64,000 nt of DNA from Bifidobacterium aemilianum (GTDB taxonomy: Bacteria > Actinomycetota > Actinomycetes > Actinomycetales > Bifidobacteriaceae): positions 1 through 64,000 of the forward strand of contig NZ_PDCG01000002.1 of NCBI RefSeq assembly GCF_003315635.1, given 5' to 3'. Under the pieces are notes generated by a model that worked only from the letters and a program-made list of their open reading frames with translations, searched no databases and was not told where the DNA came from. This document shows positions 37,697 through 46,623 of this stretch, one piece after another. Position numbers and translations under genes: made by a program. Every line of letters starts with the position of its first letter. The stretch's first letter is position 1.

Positions 37697-38625
37697 GTAA
37701 AGACACAGTCGTGCAGCGGCCCGGGGATGGAACCGAAGTCGGCGAGGCGGAGCCGGCGGATCAGTTCCAGGTCATGCTGATCACCGGCATGAGTGGTGCC
37801 GGACGGTCCCAAGCGGCCAACAGCATCGAGGACATGGGCTGGTATGTGATCGACAATCTGCCTCCCAAGATGCTCATTCCCCTGGTGGATATGATGACGA
37901 CCTCAGCCTCCAAGGTACACAAGCTCGCTGCCGTCATTGATGTTCGCTCCCGCACCTATTTCGATGACCTCTCCGCGGTGCTTAGCCACCTGGATGATCT
38001 TGGCGTCAGGACCCGTATCATCTTTCTGGATGCATCCAATGAGGTGCTCATCAAACGCTACGAATCAGTCAGGCGCCCCCATCCGCTCCAGCGAGGCAAC
38101 CGTCTGATTGACGGGATCGAGGAGGAGCGTGCCCTGCTAGCAAGTCTCAAGGAGCGGGCGGACACCGTCATCGACACCTCCGGCCTGAGCATTCACCAGC
38201 TGTCAACGCACTTGTATGAGGCCTTGCTGGGAGCCGGTCCCAGTACGGTCACAGTGCATATATTCAGTTTTGGCTTCAAGTATGGTATGCCCCTGGATGC
38301 GGATTTCGTGGCGGATGTACGCTTCCTGCCCAACCCATATTGGGTGCCCAGTCTTAGGGAGTTGACAGGCCAGGATGAGGCGGTCTCCGACTATGTGCTG
38401 TCAAGCGAGGGGGCCGAGGATTTTCTGGAGGCCTACGAACGGGCGATCATGATCGCTGTCAAGGGCTACGCTCAGGAGGACAAGCATTTCATGACCATCG
38501 GCTTCGGCTGCACTGGAGGTCAGCACCGGTCCGTGGCCATGAGCCTGGCCTTGGCCGATCGTCTCAAGACCCAGGGCCTTGAGGTAACGGTTTCCGCCCG
38601 GGAGCTTAGGAGGCAACGGTCCTAG
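37693..38625 (+). CDS. rapZ: RapZ/YvcJ family nucleotide-binding protein
   Basis: A 310-residue P-loop protein; in E. coli RapZ directs RNase E to small RNAs, in Gram-positives its role is broader and less clear. Walker A is LITGMSGAGRSQAANSIEDMGW near residue 27, with Arg where most P-loops have Lys; the same GRS form is usual in actinobacterial RapZ. The C-terminal domain has FSFGFKYGMPLDADFVADVRFLPNPYW near residue 195 and IGFGCTGGQHRSVAMS near residue 275, both highly conserved. GTG start overlapping the aroE stop. The usual companion yvcK is absent between it and whiA. Confidence 0.94.
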   Translation: MSKDTVVQRPGDGTEVGEAEPADQFQVMLITGMSGAGRSQAANSIEDMGWYVIDNLPPKMLIPLVDMMTTSASKVHKLAAVIDVRSRTYFDDLSAVLSHLDDLGVRTRIIFLDASNEVLIKRYESVRRPHPLQRGNRLIDGIEEERALLASLKERADTVIDTSGLSIHQLSTHLYEALLGAGPSTVTVHIFSFGFKYGMPLDADFVADVRFLPNPYWVPSLRELTGQDEAVSDYVLSSEGAEDFLEAYERAIMIAVKGYAQEDKHFMTIGFGCTGGQHRSVAMSLALADRLKTQGLEVTVSARELRRQRS

Positions 38626-38780
38626 TATCAGCATATGAGACATTAGTGGTCGAATAACGGATACTGGCTTCCGGCTTGTCCAATACCTTCGGTATCACAG
38701 AAAGCCGTGGCTTTTCGCTGACACCAGTCGAACCAATCTGAGCATTGCATACATAATCAAGGAACTTAGGAGGTTGTCAC

Positions 38781-39722
38781 TTGGCACTCTTGGATGATGT
38801 CAAACATGAGCTAGCAGCGATCGAAACTGACCTGCCTGCCGCCAAGATGGCCCAAGCCTCAACCATGATGCGCTTCGCAGGAGGTCTGCGGCCGGTCAAC
38901 AACCAAGCCATCATCCGTGCCCAGTTCGACTCGTCGGAGGCGGCCCAGTGGCTGCAGTCCACCATCGGCAGCTATTTCCAGCGTGAGTCCTCCATCAAGC
39001 AGATCACCCGTCAGGCACCCAATGGCAAACTCATCCACTATGACCTGGAAGTGACCCGAGGCGCCACCGCTCTGGCCCTACAGGCTGGCCTCCTGGACCG
39101 CAGGATGAAGCTGGTCAAGGGACTCCCCGCCGACATCGTATCCGGCAACATCGCCCAGATCAAAGCGGCCTGGAGGGGTGCCTTCCTGGCCCGTGGAGCT
39201 GTCTCGGACCCAGGCAAGGCCTCCTATCTTGAGATCGTCTGCCCCTCCCACGAGGCAGCCCTGGCCCTGCAGGGAATGGCCAGGAGGTTGGGTGTCACGG
39301 CCAAGGCCCGCCAATTACGGAGCTCGGAGCGGGTGACCCTCAAGGATCCCGATTCCATCGAACGGATGCTCATACTCATGGGGGCGCCACGGTCGGCCCG
39401 GGAATGGACCGGCAAGAGGTCCGATGGCGAGGCTAGGGGCAAGGCCAACCGGCTTGCCAACTTCGACGACGCCAATATGCGCAGGAGTGCCAAGGCGGCT
39501 GCTGAAGCAGGGGAGAAGGTCCGTCAGGCCTTTAAGATCCTGGGTGATGACATCCCCGACAATCTCAGGGCCGCTGGCAAGCTCAGGCTCGACCATCCCG
39601 ATGCCAGCCTTGAGGAACTCGGCCGCTTGGCTGACCCGCCCATCACCAAGGATGCCATCGCAGGGCGCATCCGTCGTCTCCTGCAGCTGGCTGATAAGAC
39701 GGAGAAGCTCCATCGCTCCTGA
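38781..39722 (+). CDS. whiA: DNA-binding protein WhiA
   Basis: A 313-residue regulator with an N-terminal LAGLIDADG-like fold ([19 protein letters not shown] near residue 134) and a C-terminal helix-turn-helix ([27 protein letters not shown] near residue 272). WhiA controls sporulation division genes in Streptomyces and cell division or chromosome organisation in other Gram-positives. TTG start with AGGAGG eight bases before. It follows rapZ after 155 bases containing no other gene and is followed by a strong hairpin. Confidence 0.95.
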   Translation: MALLDDVKHELAAIETDLPAAKMAQASTMMRFAGGLRPVNNQAIIRAQFDSSEAAQWLQSTIGSYFQRESSIKQITRQAPNGKLIHYDLEVTRGATALALQAGLLDRRMKLVKGLPADIVSGNIAQIKAAWRGAFLARGAVSDPGKASYLEIVCPSHEAALALQGMARRLGVTAKARQLRSSERVTLKDPDSIERMLILMGAPRSAREWTGKRSDGEARGKANRLANFDDANMRRSAKAAAEAGEKVRQAFKILGDDIPDNLRAAGKLRLDHPDASLEELGRLADPPITKDAIAGRIRRLLQLADKTEKLHRS

Positions 39723-40054
39723 GTGGTGGCCAGTATCGGCGCCTGCGCCCGGTGGATGTGAGACAGCTCTCCCTGACCCCTTGTGTCATGCGGTCAGGGA
39801 GAGGTCCTTATCAGTCCCCGAAGGATTATGGCCAGCAGGGACTGTGAGCGCTAACAATCTTCTGGGCCCCTGCAAGGCCTGCAATCAAGCGCATGGTGAA
39901 AGCCCCCTTGTTGCCAAGGCTTTCCAGCTTTTGCCTGATCCTTTCCGGCGGGTATCATCACAAGAGGAGCACTACCGCAGAGGCACTTCAAAGCAAGCCT
40001 CTGTGGGCCTGAGGGTGGCCACTCTCCCTCAGGTAACGCTAGGAAAGGATATTC
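39723..40054 (+). promoter_or_regulatory. whiA-pgk intergenic region with terminator and structured pgk leader
   Basis: No gene is visible in these 332 bases. A perfect 12-bp hairpin (39767-39778 with 39792-39803) follows whiA and probably terminates it, without a T tract. Nearer pgk, two adjacent perfect hairpins occur: CAGAGGC/GCCTCTG (39978-39984, 39997-40003) and CCTGAGGG/CCCTCAGG (40009-40016, 40026-40033), the second ending about 10 bases before the AGGAAAGGA ribosome site. They would lie in the pgk 5' UTR. Confidence 0.6.
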
Positions 40055-41260
40055 ATGAAGACACTCAAGGATCTGGGAGATCTCAAGGGCAAGCGAGTTC
40101 TGGTTCGCGCCGATTTCAACGTTCCACTCAAGGGAACCACCATCACCGATGACGGTCGTATCCGCGCGGCACTGCCAACAATCAAGAATCTGCGCGACCA
40201 GGGGGCCAAGGTCATCGTCATGGCCCATCTCGGCCGCCCCAAAGGCAAGGTCGTTCCCGAACTGTCGCTGGCACCTGTGGCCCAGCGTCTGGGTGAGCTC
40301 CTGGGCACCAAGGTTCCCTTGGCCAAGGACACCTATGGTGATGATGCGCAGGCCAAGGTCGCGGCCATGGCTGACGGCGATGTGATTCTGCTCGAGAACG
40401 TTCGCTTCAATCCTGAGGAGACCAGCAAGGACGATGCCGAGCGCTCCGCCTATGCCAAGAAGATCGCCGCCCTAGGTGAGGCCTTCGTCTCCGACGGCTT
40501 CGGTGTGGTACACCGGGCCCAAGGCTCCGACTATGACGTTGCGGCTGACCTGCCCGCCGCCGCTGGCCTCCTGGTACAGAAGGAAGTCGACGCGCTCTCC
40601 AGGGGTACCGAGAACCCCAGCCGCCCCTACACGGTCATCCTGGGTGGTTCCAAGGTCTCCGACAAGCTGGGTGTCATCGAGAACCTGCTCGACAAGGCCG
40701 ACCGCCTGGTCATCGGCGGCGGCATGGTCTTCACCTTCCTCAAGGCCCAGGGCTACGAGGTTGGATCCTCCCTCCTGGAGGAGGACCAGGTCGACAAGGT
40801 CAAGGGCTACATCGAGACCGCCAGGAAGAACGGCGTGGAATTGGTCTTCCCCACTGATGTTGTGGTGAACAAGGGCTTCCCGTCCGGTGATACCCCGATC
40901 GATCCCAAGGTAGTTCCCGCGGACGCCATTCCATCGGACATGATGGGCCTGGACATCGGTCCTGATTCCTGCAAGCTCTTCCACGACAAGATCGTCGATT
41001 CCAAGACCGTCGTATGGAACGGCCCCATGGGTGTCTTCGAGGTTCCTCAGTTCGCCGAGGGCACCAAGGCCGTGGCCCAGGGTCTGGTCGATGCCACGGC
41101 AGCTGGGGCCTTCACCATCGTGGGTGGCGGCGACTCCGCCTCCGCCGTGCGCAACCTCCACTTCCCTGAGGACGGCTTCTCCCACATCTCCACGGGCGGC
41201 GGCGCCTCCCTGGAGTTCCTTGAGGGCAAGGAGTTGCCAGGACTCAAGGTCCTGGAGTAG
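40055..41260 (+). CDS. pgk: Phosphoglycerate kinase
   Basis: A 401-residue glycolytic enzyme that makes ATP from 1,3-bisphosphoglycerate, the energy-yielding step of lower glycolysis and of the bifid shunt. The family signature [13 protein letters not shown] is near residue 15, [14 protein letters not shown] near residue 115, the nucleotide-binding [16 protein letters not shown] near residue 200 and the [28 protein letters not shown] terminus are intact. AGGAAAGGA ribosome site; structured leader upstream; terminator downstream. Confidence 0.98.
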   Translation: MKTLKDLGDLKGKRVLVRADFNVPLKGTTITDDGRIRAALPTIKNLRDQGAKVIVMAHLGRPKGKVVPELSLAPVAQRLGELLGTKVPLAKDTYGDDAQAKVAAMADGDVILLENVRFNPEETSKDDAERSAYAKKIAALGEAFVSDGFGVVHRAQGSDYDVAADLPAAAGLLVQKEVDALSRGTENPSRPYTVILGGSKVSDKLGVIENLLDKADRLVIGGGMVFTFLKAQGYEVGSSLLEEDQVDKVKGYIETARKNGVELVFPTDVVVNKGFPSGDTPIDPKVVPADAIPSDMMGLDIGPDSCKLFHDKIVDSKTVVWNGPMGVFEVPQFAEGTKAVAQGLVDATAAGAFTIVGGGDSASAVRNLHFPEDGFSHISTGGGASLEFLEGKELPGLKVLE

Positions 41261-41301
41261 AGCTCTGAAGGGCGGGTCATGGTAGCCTTGACCTACACAG
41301 T

Positions 41302-41340
41302 GAGGGTGCATCCCATTCGGGGTGTGCCCTCTTCTCTTGG
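41302..41340 (+). terminator. Terminator between pgk and tpiA
   Basis: A 13-bp stem with G-T pairs (41302-41314 with 41319-41331, four-base loop) followed by TTCTCTT. It probably trims pgk transcripts, leaving tpiA on its own promoter or on read-through. Confidence 0.7.
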
Positions 41341-41382
41341 GACTGCTAGTATGACGTAAGTTCGTTTGTGAAAGGAAACTAG

Positions 41383-42183
41383 ATGGCATCTGCACGTGTT
41401 CCTTTGGTGGCCGGCAACTGGAAAATGAATTTCGACCATCTCGAGGCGACCTATTTTGTGCAGAAACTCGCCTGGCTCCTGCGTGACGCCCACTTTGACT
41501 ACCGCCACTGCGAGGTGGCGCTTATGCCTACCTTCACCTCCATTCGCAGCGTCCAGGTCCTCGTCGAGGCCGATAACCTCAAGATTCGCTATGGGGCCCA
41601 GGCGGTATCGGTGACCACCCAGGGGGCCTTCACCGGAGATGTCTCGGCTGACATGCTCTCCCAACTGGGTTGCTCCTACGTCATCGTCGGCCATTCGGAA
41701 CGTCGCAAGTACCACCCCGAGGACGATGCCAACATTGTCGACCAGGTCCGGGCCACCCTGACTGCGGGTATGCAGCCCATACTGTGTGTGGGGGAGAGCA
41801 GCGAGGAGCACCGTCAGGGCATTGAGCTGGACTTCGCAGTGGGCCAGGTCCACGATGTGACCCGGGACCTCAACGAGGAGGAGGCGGCCAGGCTCATCAT
41901 CGCCTATGAGCCCGTCTGGGCCATCGGCACCGGTCAAGTAGCCACCCCCCAATCGGCCCAGGAGGCGTCCAAGGCCATGCGTGACGACCTGCGGGAGACC
42001 TTCGGACCCCATGTGGCGCAGACCGTACGTGTCCTCTATGGGGGGTCCGTCACCTCCAAGAATGCCATGCAGATGATTAGTCAGCCGGATGTTGATGGTT
42101 TTCTGGTCGGCGGTGCATCCCTTGACGCTGAGGAGTTCGCTAGAATCAGCCGCCTGACGGAGAAGACGACCCGCCGGGGATGA
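41383..42183 (+). CDS. tpiA: Triosephosphate isomerase
   Basis: A 266-residue TIM-barrel enzyme interconverting dihydroxyacetone phosphate and glyceraldehyde 3-phosphate. Catalytic elements are all present: Asn-Lys in AGNWKMNFDH near residue 9, His in VIVGHSERRKY near residue 102, Glu in AYEPVWAIGTGQVATP near residue 174, and the phosphate loop LYGGSVTSKN near residue 220. GAAAGGAAA ribosome site. Placed between pgk and secG, as in relatives. Confidence 0.97.
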   Translation: MASARVPLVAGNWKMNFDHLEATYFVQKLAWLLRDAHFDYRHCEVALMPTFTSIRSVQVLVEADNLKIRYGAQAVSVTTQGAFTGDVSADMLSQLGCSYVIVGHSERRKYHPEDDANIVDQVRATLTAGMQPILCVGESSEEHRQGIELDFAVGQVHDVTRDLNEEEAARLIIAYEPVWAIGTGQVATPQSAQEASKAMRDDLRETFGPHVAQTVRVLYGGSVTSKNAMQMISQPDVDGFLVGGASLDAEEFARISRLTEKTTRRG

Positions 42184-42254
42184 TTCCTCATCCCCGGGAA
42201 TTCGCCCCTATGCGCTATGCTTGCTACCAATACTGATTAAATGGAGGTATACCC

Positions 42255-42512
42255 GTGTCGACTATGGCCATTGTCAAGCTTGTTCTGCAGATTGTATTGG
42301 TGGTTCTCTGCTTCCTGTTGACCCTCTTGATCCTCATGCACCGGGGCAAGGGCGGCGGCCTGTCTGACATGTTTGGCGGAGGTCTGACCCAGAACGCCGG
42401 CACCTCCGGCGTGGCTGAGAAGAACCTGAACAGGTGGACCATCATCATCGCCTTGCTGTGGGTGGCCATCATCATCGCCCTCAGCCTCATCAGCAAGTTC
42501 CATTTGGTCTGA
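42255..42512 (+). CDS. secG: Preprotein translocase subunit SecG
   Basis: An 85-residue membrane protein with two helices (about residues 7-28 and 58-78) linked by the conserved cytosolic loop LLILMHRGKGGGLSDMFGGG, the SecG hallmark. It stabilises SecYE during SecA-driven export. GTG start with GGAGG nine bases before. The gene follows tpiA in the usual actinobacterial order and is closed by a terminator. Confidence 0.95.
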   Translation: MSTMAIVKLVLQIVLVVLCFLLTLLILMHRGKGGGLSDMFGGGLTQNAGTSGVAEKNLNRWTIIIALLWVAIIIALSLISKFHLV

Positions 42513-42880
42513 TTACGCACTGCTTAACCTGAACAGCGCCCTCGGTTCCCAACAGACCGGGGGCGTTTCCATAGCTTCTTACCTTCCGGGGATATACGCC
42601 AAAATGTGTGCGGGTTGGTTTGTGCTGTTGGGGTATAACCCTTAGGGGTCGCCATAGCTGTCCGTGTGGCCCCTCATTGAGCCATGGGCCCCGACACGCC
42701 CGGATATGACGAAAGCCTGACCGTTCGACCACAAGACCAGTTCGGCGACTGTTTCTTTCCGTGATTCTGCCATGCTGGCTATCACAAGTCTCGCGTGTCC
42801 CGCAGGGGGACTGGCGGAAACTCTTGGTCACTGGTTGGCACAAGCCATATCCATGGTGGTCGGAGGGGAATGGAGTGTTC
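42513..42880 (+). promoter_or_regulatory. secG terminator and long leader of the M23-like gene
   Basis: The secG terminator is the 10-bp stem at 42537-42546 with 42556-42565, then GTTTCC. Beyond it no gene is supported. TATAAC at 42634-42639 could be a -10 element, followed by imperfectly paired GC-rich sequence (about 42643-42710) that could fold; I could not match it to a known riboswitch such as the c-di-AMP class. A GGAG site at 42871 serves the ATG at 42881. Confidence 0.45.
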
Positions 42881-43483
42881 ATGTCCAATGATGATCTGAG
42901 CAAGAGGCAACGGACCTACCGCCTCCGGCAGATGAGGGTCAACCGTTACCGTGCAGGCCTCCATTTCAGGAGTACGCTGGCAGGATTGCTGTCACTGATC
43001 TGCTGCCTGGTGATCTCCAGCATCCAAACTCGGCCCATAGCGGCCCATGAACCGGCGGTTACTGCACCATGCCATGCTGAATACCAATGGCCTGTGGACC
43101 ATCCGACCATCCTGAAGGCTTTCAGCAACCCTCCACAGCCATGGCTCTCGGGGCATAGGGGAGTGGACCTGGACGCTGAGCCGGGCCTGCCCATCCGTGC
43201 CCCAGCGAAGGGAAGCATAGCCTTTGCGGGCCAGGTTGCTGGCAAATCTGTGGTTAGCCTCAAGCATGAGAAGGCGACCTCGACCTTTGAACCAGCCAGC
43301 ACGGAACTGAAGGCAGGTAGCAAGGTACGCAAAGGGGAGGTTTTTGCCAAACATGAAGGTGGGTCTGACCATTGCGGTGACCACTGCCTGCACTGGGGGT
43401 TGAGGTCCGGGCCCAAGAGCTACCTGGACCCGGCCAGCAGGGTCACAGCCAAGCTGATTGGACTCAAGCCACCGCTAGACTGA
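42881..43483 (+). CDS. Exported M23 (LytM)-domain protein
   Basis: A 200-residue protein with a basic head, a hydrophobic signal segment (STLAGLLSLICCLVISSI, about residues 28-45) probably cleaved after RPIAA, and a LytM domain from about residue 60. The zinc-site motif GHRGVDLDAEPGLPIRAPAKGSIAFAG has the expected His and Asp, but the usual H-x-H near the end reads C-L-H in DHCLHWGLRSG. That CLHWG form is common in actinobacterial relatives and may mean altered or lost peptidase activity. A role in wall hydrolysis or its control is inferred from the domain. Confidence 0.8.
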   Translation: MSNDDLSKRQRTYRLRQMRVNRYRAGLHFRSTLAGLLSLICCLVISSIQTRPIAAHEPAVTAPCHAEYQWPVDHPTILKAFSNPPQPWLSGHRGVDLDAEPGLPIRAPAKGSIAFAGQVAGKSVVSLKHEKATSTFEPASTELKAGSKVRKGEVFAKHEGGSDHCGDHCLHWGLRSGPKSYLDPASRVTAKLIGLKPPLD

Positions 43484-43589
43484 GGATTCGCAGGCTCACC
43501 CCTGCATGCATGAGGACACTGTGTAGGGCTATGAGCGATGAGGAAGGGGAGACACGCTAAAAGGATAGCAAGTCCCAATCTGGTATGTG

Positions 43590-45308
43590 TCATAGGCCGG
43601 CGTCGGCGAGGGAGATGTACCCAGGATCAATAAGGATGTCCTTGAGGTTGCTGGCGCTGACTGCCAGTAGGGGCTTGTGGAGCATGGGGACCTGACCGCC
43701 ATTCATACTGGTGCTTTCCATGCCAGCGAGCTGGTGGACATCCTTCCCTTGGTTGAGGGCCTTGCTTGCAACGGCGATGCCGGCGGACATGGCCTGGCGA
43801 TCTTCGAGGGCGGTCATCCATTCCTTGCCATTGACTATCTGCGCAATGGTATCCAGGTATGCTCCGTAGCCTACCAGCACCGGCCATTTGGCGGCCTGGT
43901 CACCGGATTGATTGGCGGCATGCCGGTCGCTATTGCCGCCTGCGGACTGATCTTCAGTCCCTTGGTCATCTGGGCTTTGAGGGTCAGGAACGGCGTGCCT
44001 GGTCAGGTCGTGCTTGCCGGTGATGCTCCCCACTAGGTCGGGAAGGGTGATGGTCGGATTGACATCAGCCGAGGACCCCACATACCCCAGAGCGTCCAAT
44101 TCCTCAATGACCCCGGAGACCACATAATCATTCATGCAGATGATGCCGTCTATGCGGGTATGGGCATCGGCCTTGGAGGTCATGGCCAGGCGCTTGTCCA
44201 ACTGCTCGCGGATCTTCGAGCTCTTGTCCGCGTCCAGGGCACAGTTGGTCCAATCCTCTGTCTTGCTTTCAGCGGTCAGGCAGTTCGAGGGGCTGTAGGC
44301 CTTTCCCGCCTTGAAGTATGGCTGGAGGACTTGCCAGACCCCCGCAAAGGCCCGTGAGGCGAAGGCATCCTCTAGCTCGGCTGGCTCCTGGCCCTGTGCA
44401 TCTGCCTGTGATCCTTCCCCGCTGTCAGATGACCCCTTGCCATCGGTGCCCCTCCCGACTTGACCATCGGACTGTGAGAGCGTGTAGGGGAGCAGGAGTT
44501 CTATAGACTTGGGATTCTTGCTGCTGGCCTTGTCCAAAGCCAGTTTGTTGACCATCTCCTTGGCTTGGACCGCCCCGATTTCCTCAGGAGTCGACATGTT
44601 CACAAAGAGGTCCGGGTTGAAGCCATCCAGGGGATTGGATAGGAGGATGACATGGGCTCCCGCCTCCTTGGCCAGATTCAAGGAGGATACCAGGCGCCTG
44701 AGGGCGGCATCCTGGCTGTCTTGACTGTCCTTGCCCCCTTTGTCTGCCGGGTCGCCGCCATTGGTGCCGGCCCCATCCCGCCGCTGACCATCCGCTTGGT
44801 CCTTGTCTCCATGGTCGTTGTCTGTCTTGGAGATGGGGTAGTCGGATCTGGTGTAGTCGCCATACTGGCGGGTGGCATCGCTGGCCTCGATGACCGGGGC
44901 GATGACAAGTGTGGTCTCCTTGGCCTTGGCCGCAGAGTCCTTCTTGCCCTTGGCCCCTGCCTGGGTCAGGCCATCGACCACATAATCCTGAACCTCCCTG
45001 CTTTGCGTGTCCAGGCTGTCTGAGGTCTTGGTCGTGATCGAGCCCTTGCCGAACCCCTCATCGCGAAGGGCATTGGTCACTTCCGGCAGGAGTTTGGCCC
45101 ACTTGTTCAGGGGGGTGTGTTGGGAAATGGTGATGCCATCGGACGGGGCGAACAGGGCCACGTTGCCTGATGGTCTGGTGGCGGGTGGTTGAGCCTTGGT
45201 GGGTTCCTGCCCTTGGGGAGCCCCACAGGCGGCCGTAGCCCAGATGAGGCCCATGCTCAGAGCGAGTGCCACTGTCCGCAGAACCTGGCCTTTGCCAATC
45301 CTTGTCAT
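43590..45308 (-). CDS. Lipoprotein, periplasmic-binding-protein-like, with disordered inserts
   Basis: A 572-residue exported lipoprotein: signal peptide with lipobox ending at Cys near residue 28 (LIWATAACGAP). The fold resembles type I solute-binding proteins: VALFAPSDGITISQHTPLNKWAKLLPEV at the start, EAGAHVILLSNPLDGFNPDLF, IDGIICMNDYVVSGVIEELDALGYVG and VLVGYGAYLDTIAQIVNGKEWMTA. Three Asp/Gly/Ser/Gln-rich inserts (near residues 150-190, 275-315 and 440-470) interrupt the domain. AAGGA precedes the ATG. No ABC permease or ATPase is adjacent. The likely role is binding of a sugar or another small ligand, unproven. Divergent from the GuaB3-type gene. Confidence 0.78.
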   Translation of the reverse strand: MTRIGKGQVLRTVALALSMGLIWATAACGAPQGQEPTKAQPPATRPSGNVALFAPSDGITISQHTPLNKWAKLLPEVTNALRDEGFGKGSITTKTSDSLDTQSREVQDYVVDGLTQAGAKGKKDSAAKAKETTLVIAPVIEASDATRQYGDYTRSDYPISKTDNDHGDKDQADGQRRDGAGTNGGDPADKGGKDSQDSQDAALRRLVSSLNLAKEAGAHVILLSNPLDGFNPDLFVNMSTPEEIGAVQAKEMVNKLALDKASSKNPKSIELLLPYTLSQSDGQVGRGTDGKGSSDSGEGSQADAQGQEPAELEDAFASRAFAGVWQVLQPYFKAGKAYSPSNCLTAESKTEDWTNCALDADKSSKIREQLDKRLAMTSKADAHTRIDGIICMNDYVVSGVIEELDALGYVGSSADVNPTITLPDLVGSITGKHDLTRHAVPDPQSPDDQGTEDQSAGGNSDRHAANQSGDQAAKWPVLVGYGAYLDTIAQIVNGKEWMTALEDRQAMSAGIAVASKALNQGKDVHQLAGMESTSMNGGQVPMLHKPLLAVSASNLKDILIDPGYISLADAGL

Positions 45309-45398
45309 GTTCCATCCTTCAGGCTTCCGATATAGTACCTGGCACGATACTAGTAGAGACTGGCTAAAAGTTCCTGACGCAGGATTAGGCTGGAAGCC

Positions 45399-46523
45399 AT
45401 GTCTCAGGAAATAGCTATCGGTTTGAGCAAGAACGCCCGCCTGGCCTATGGGCTGGATGATGTGGCCATCGTCCCCTCCCGCAGGACCCGCGATCCCCAG
45501 GACGTATCGACCTCCTGGCAGGTTGACGCCTACGGGTTCGATATACCCGTGCTCTCGGCCCCTATGGACTCGGTCACCAGCCCGGCCACAGCCATAGCCA
45601 TGGGCAAGCTGGGGGGCTTGGGTGTCCTTGACCTGGAGGGGTTGTGGACCCGCTACGAGGATCCCGCCCCTGAACTTGAGCGGATAGCGTCGGCACAGCC
45701 TGACGATGCCGTGTCTCTCATACAGAAAATTTACACGGAACCCATCAAAGAGGACCTGATAGTCCAGCGCCTTCATGAGATCCGAGAGGCTGGTGTCACC
45801 GTGGCCGGTGCCCTGTCGCCCCAACGGACCCAGGAGTTCTATTCCACAGTGCTGGAGGCTGGTGTCGACCTCTTCGTCATCCGTGGAACCGCCGTGTCTG
45901 CCGAGCATGTCTCCAAAGACCATGAACCCTTGAATCTGAAGAAGTTCATCTATGACCTGGATGTTCCAGTCATCGTGGGAGGGGCAGCGGACTATACGGC
46001 TGCCCTTCATCTGATGCGGACGGGAGCAGCCGGTGTCCTCGTCGGCTTCGGGGGTGGGGCCGTGTCCGCCACCCGGTCCACCATCGGCCTGCATGCCCCC
46101 CTTGCCACAGCCATCTCCGATGTGGCTGAGGCCCGCAGGGACTACCTGGATGAGTCCGGTGGCCGCTACGTCCAGGTCATAGCCGATGGCGAGATGGGTA
46201 CATCCGGGGCTGTGGTCAAGGCCTTGGCCCTGGGCGCGGACGCCGTTATGCTCGGCGCCCCCCTGGCCAGGTCCACGCAGGCACCGGGGCAGGGGATGCA
46301 CTGGGGGGCCGAGGCCCGGCATGAGACCCTGCCCAGGGGCTTCCGGTCCCAGGTGGGAACCGTGGCCTCCCTCCATGAGATTCTCTTTGGTCCCAGCCAC
46401 CAGCCCGATGGCAAGACCAATTTCATTGGAGCCCTGCGTAGGGCCATGGCTTCAACCGGCTATGTGGACCTCAAGAGCTTCCAGAAATGTCGGATGGCCG
46501 TCAGTCCATCACATCTGCTCTGA
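45399..46523 (+). CDS. guaB3: GuaB3 family IMP dehydrogenase-related protein
   Basis: A 374-residue TIM-barrel protein of the IMPDH/GMP reductase family, without CBS domains. It starts MSQEIAIGLSKNARLAYGLDDVAIVPSRRTRDP, typical of the actinobacterial and cyanobacterial GuaB3 group. VLSAPMDSVTSPATAIAMGKLGGLGVLDLEGLW near residue 48 and the phosphate-binding VIADGEMGTSGAVVKALALGADAVMLGAPLA near residue 260 are clear. The catalytic-loop region (residues 150-200, GAAGVLVGFGGGAVSATRSTIG after it) lacks the standard IMPDH GSICTT Cys loop, so IMP dehydrogenase activity should not be assumed; GMP reductase has been proposed for the group. Confidence 0.85.
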   Translation: MSQEIAIGLSKNARLAYGLDDVAIVPSRRTRDPQDVSTSWQVDAYGFDIPVLSAPMDSVTSPATAIAMGKLGGLGVLDLEGLWTRYEDPAPELERIASAQPDDAVSLIQKIYTEPIKEDLIVQRLHEIREAGVTVAGALSPQRTQEFYSTVLEAGVDLFVIRGTAVSAEHVSKDHEPLNLKKFIYDLDVPVIVGGAADYTAALHLMRTGAAGVLVGFGGGAVSATRSTIGLHAPLATAISDVAEARRDYLDESGGRYVQVIADGEMGTSGAVVKALALGADAVMLGAPLARSTQAPGQGMHWGAEARHETLPRGFRSQVGTVASLHEILFGPSHQPDGKTNFIGALRRAMASTGYVDLKSFQKCRMAVSPSHLL

Positions 46524-46529
46524 CGTATT

Positions 46530-46542
46530 CCCCCCCCCCCCC
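46530..46542 (+). repeat. 13-base homopolymeric C tract
   Basis: Thirteen consecutive C lie 7 bases past the GuaB3 stop codon. Tracts of this length slip easily in replication and in sequencing, so the true length is uncertain. It is intergenic, with no promoter elements around it that I can recognise. Confidence 0.85.
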
Positions 46543-46623
46543 AGCCCTGTCCGCCTCAGTGGCGGCCATCACCTGAAAAACCGAAGGCACCACTCAACCC
46601 TGAGGCGCAGGCCATGCTTCCAT

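Noticed and set aside
45309..46400. Upstream extension of the lipoprotein frame through the GuaB3-type gene (936 codons in total)
   Set aside because: The signal peptide and lipobox start at the ATG 45308 with an AAGGA site; the extension is antisense to the GuaB3-type gene.
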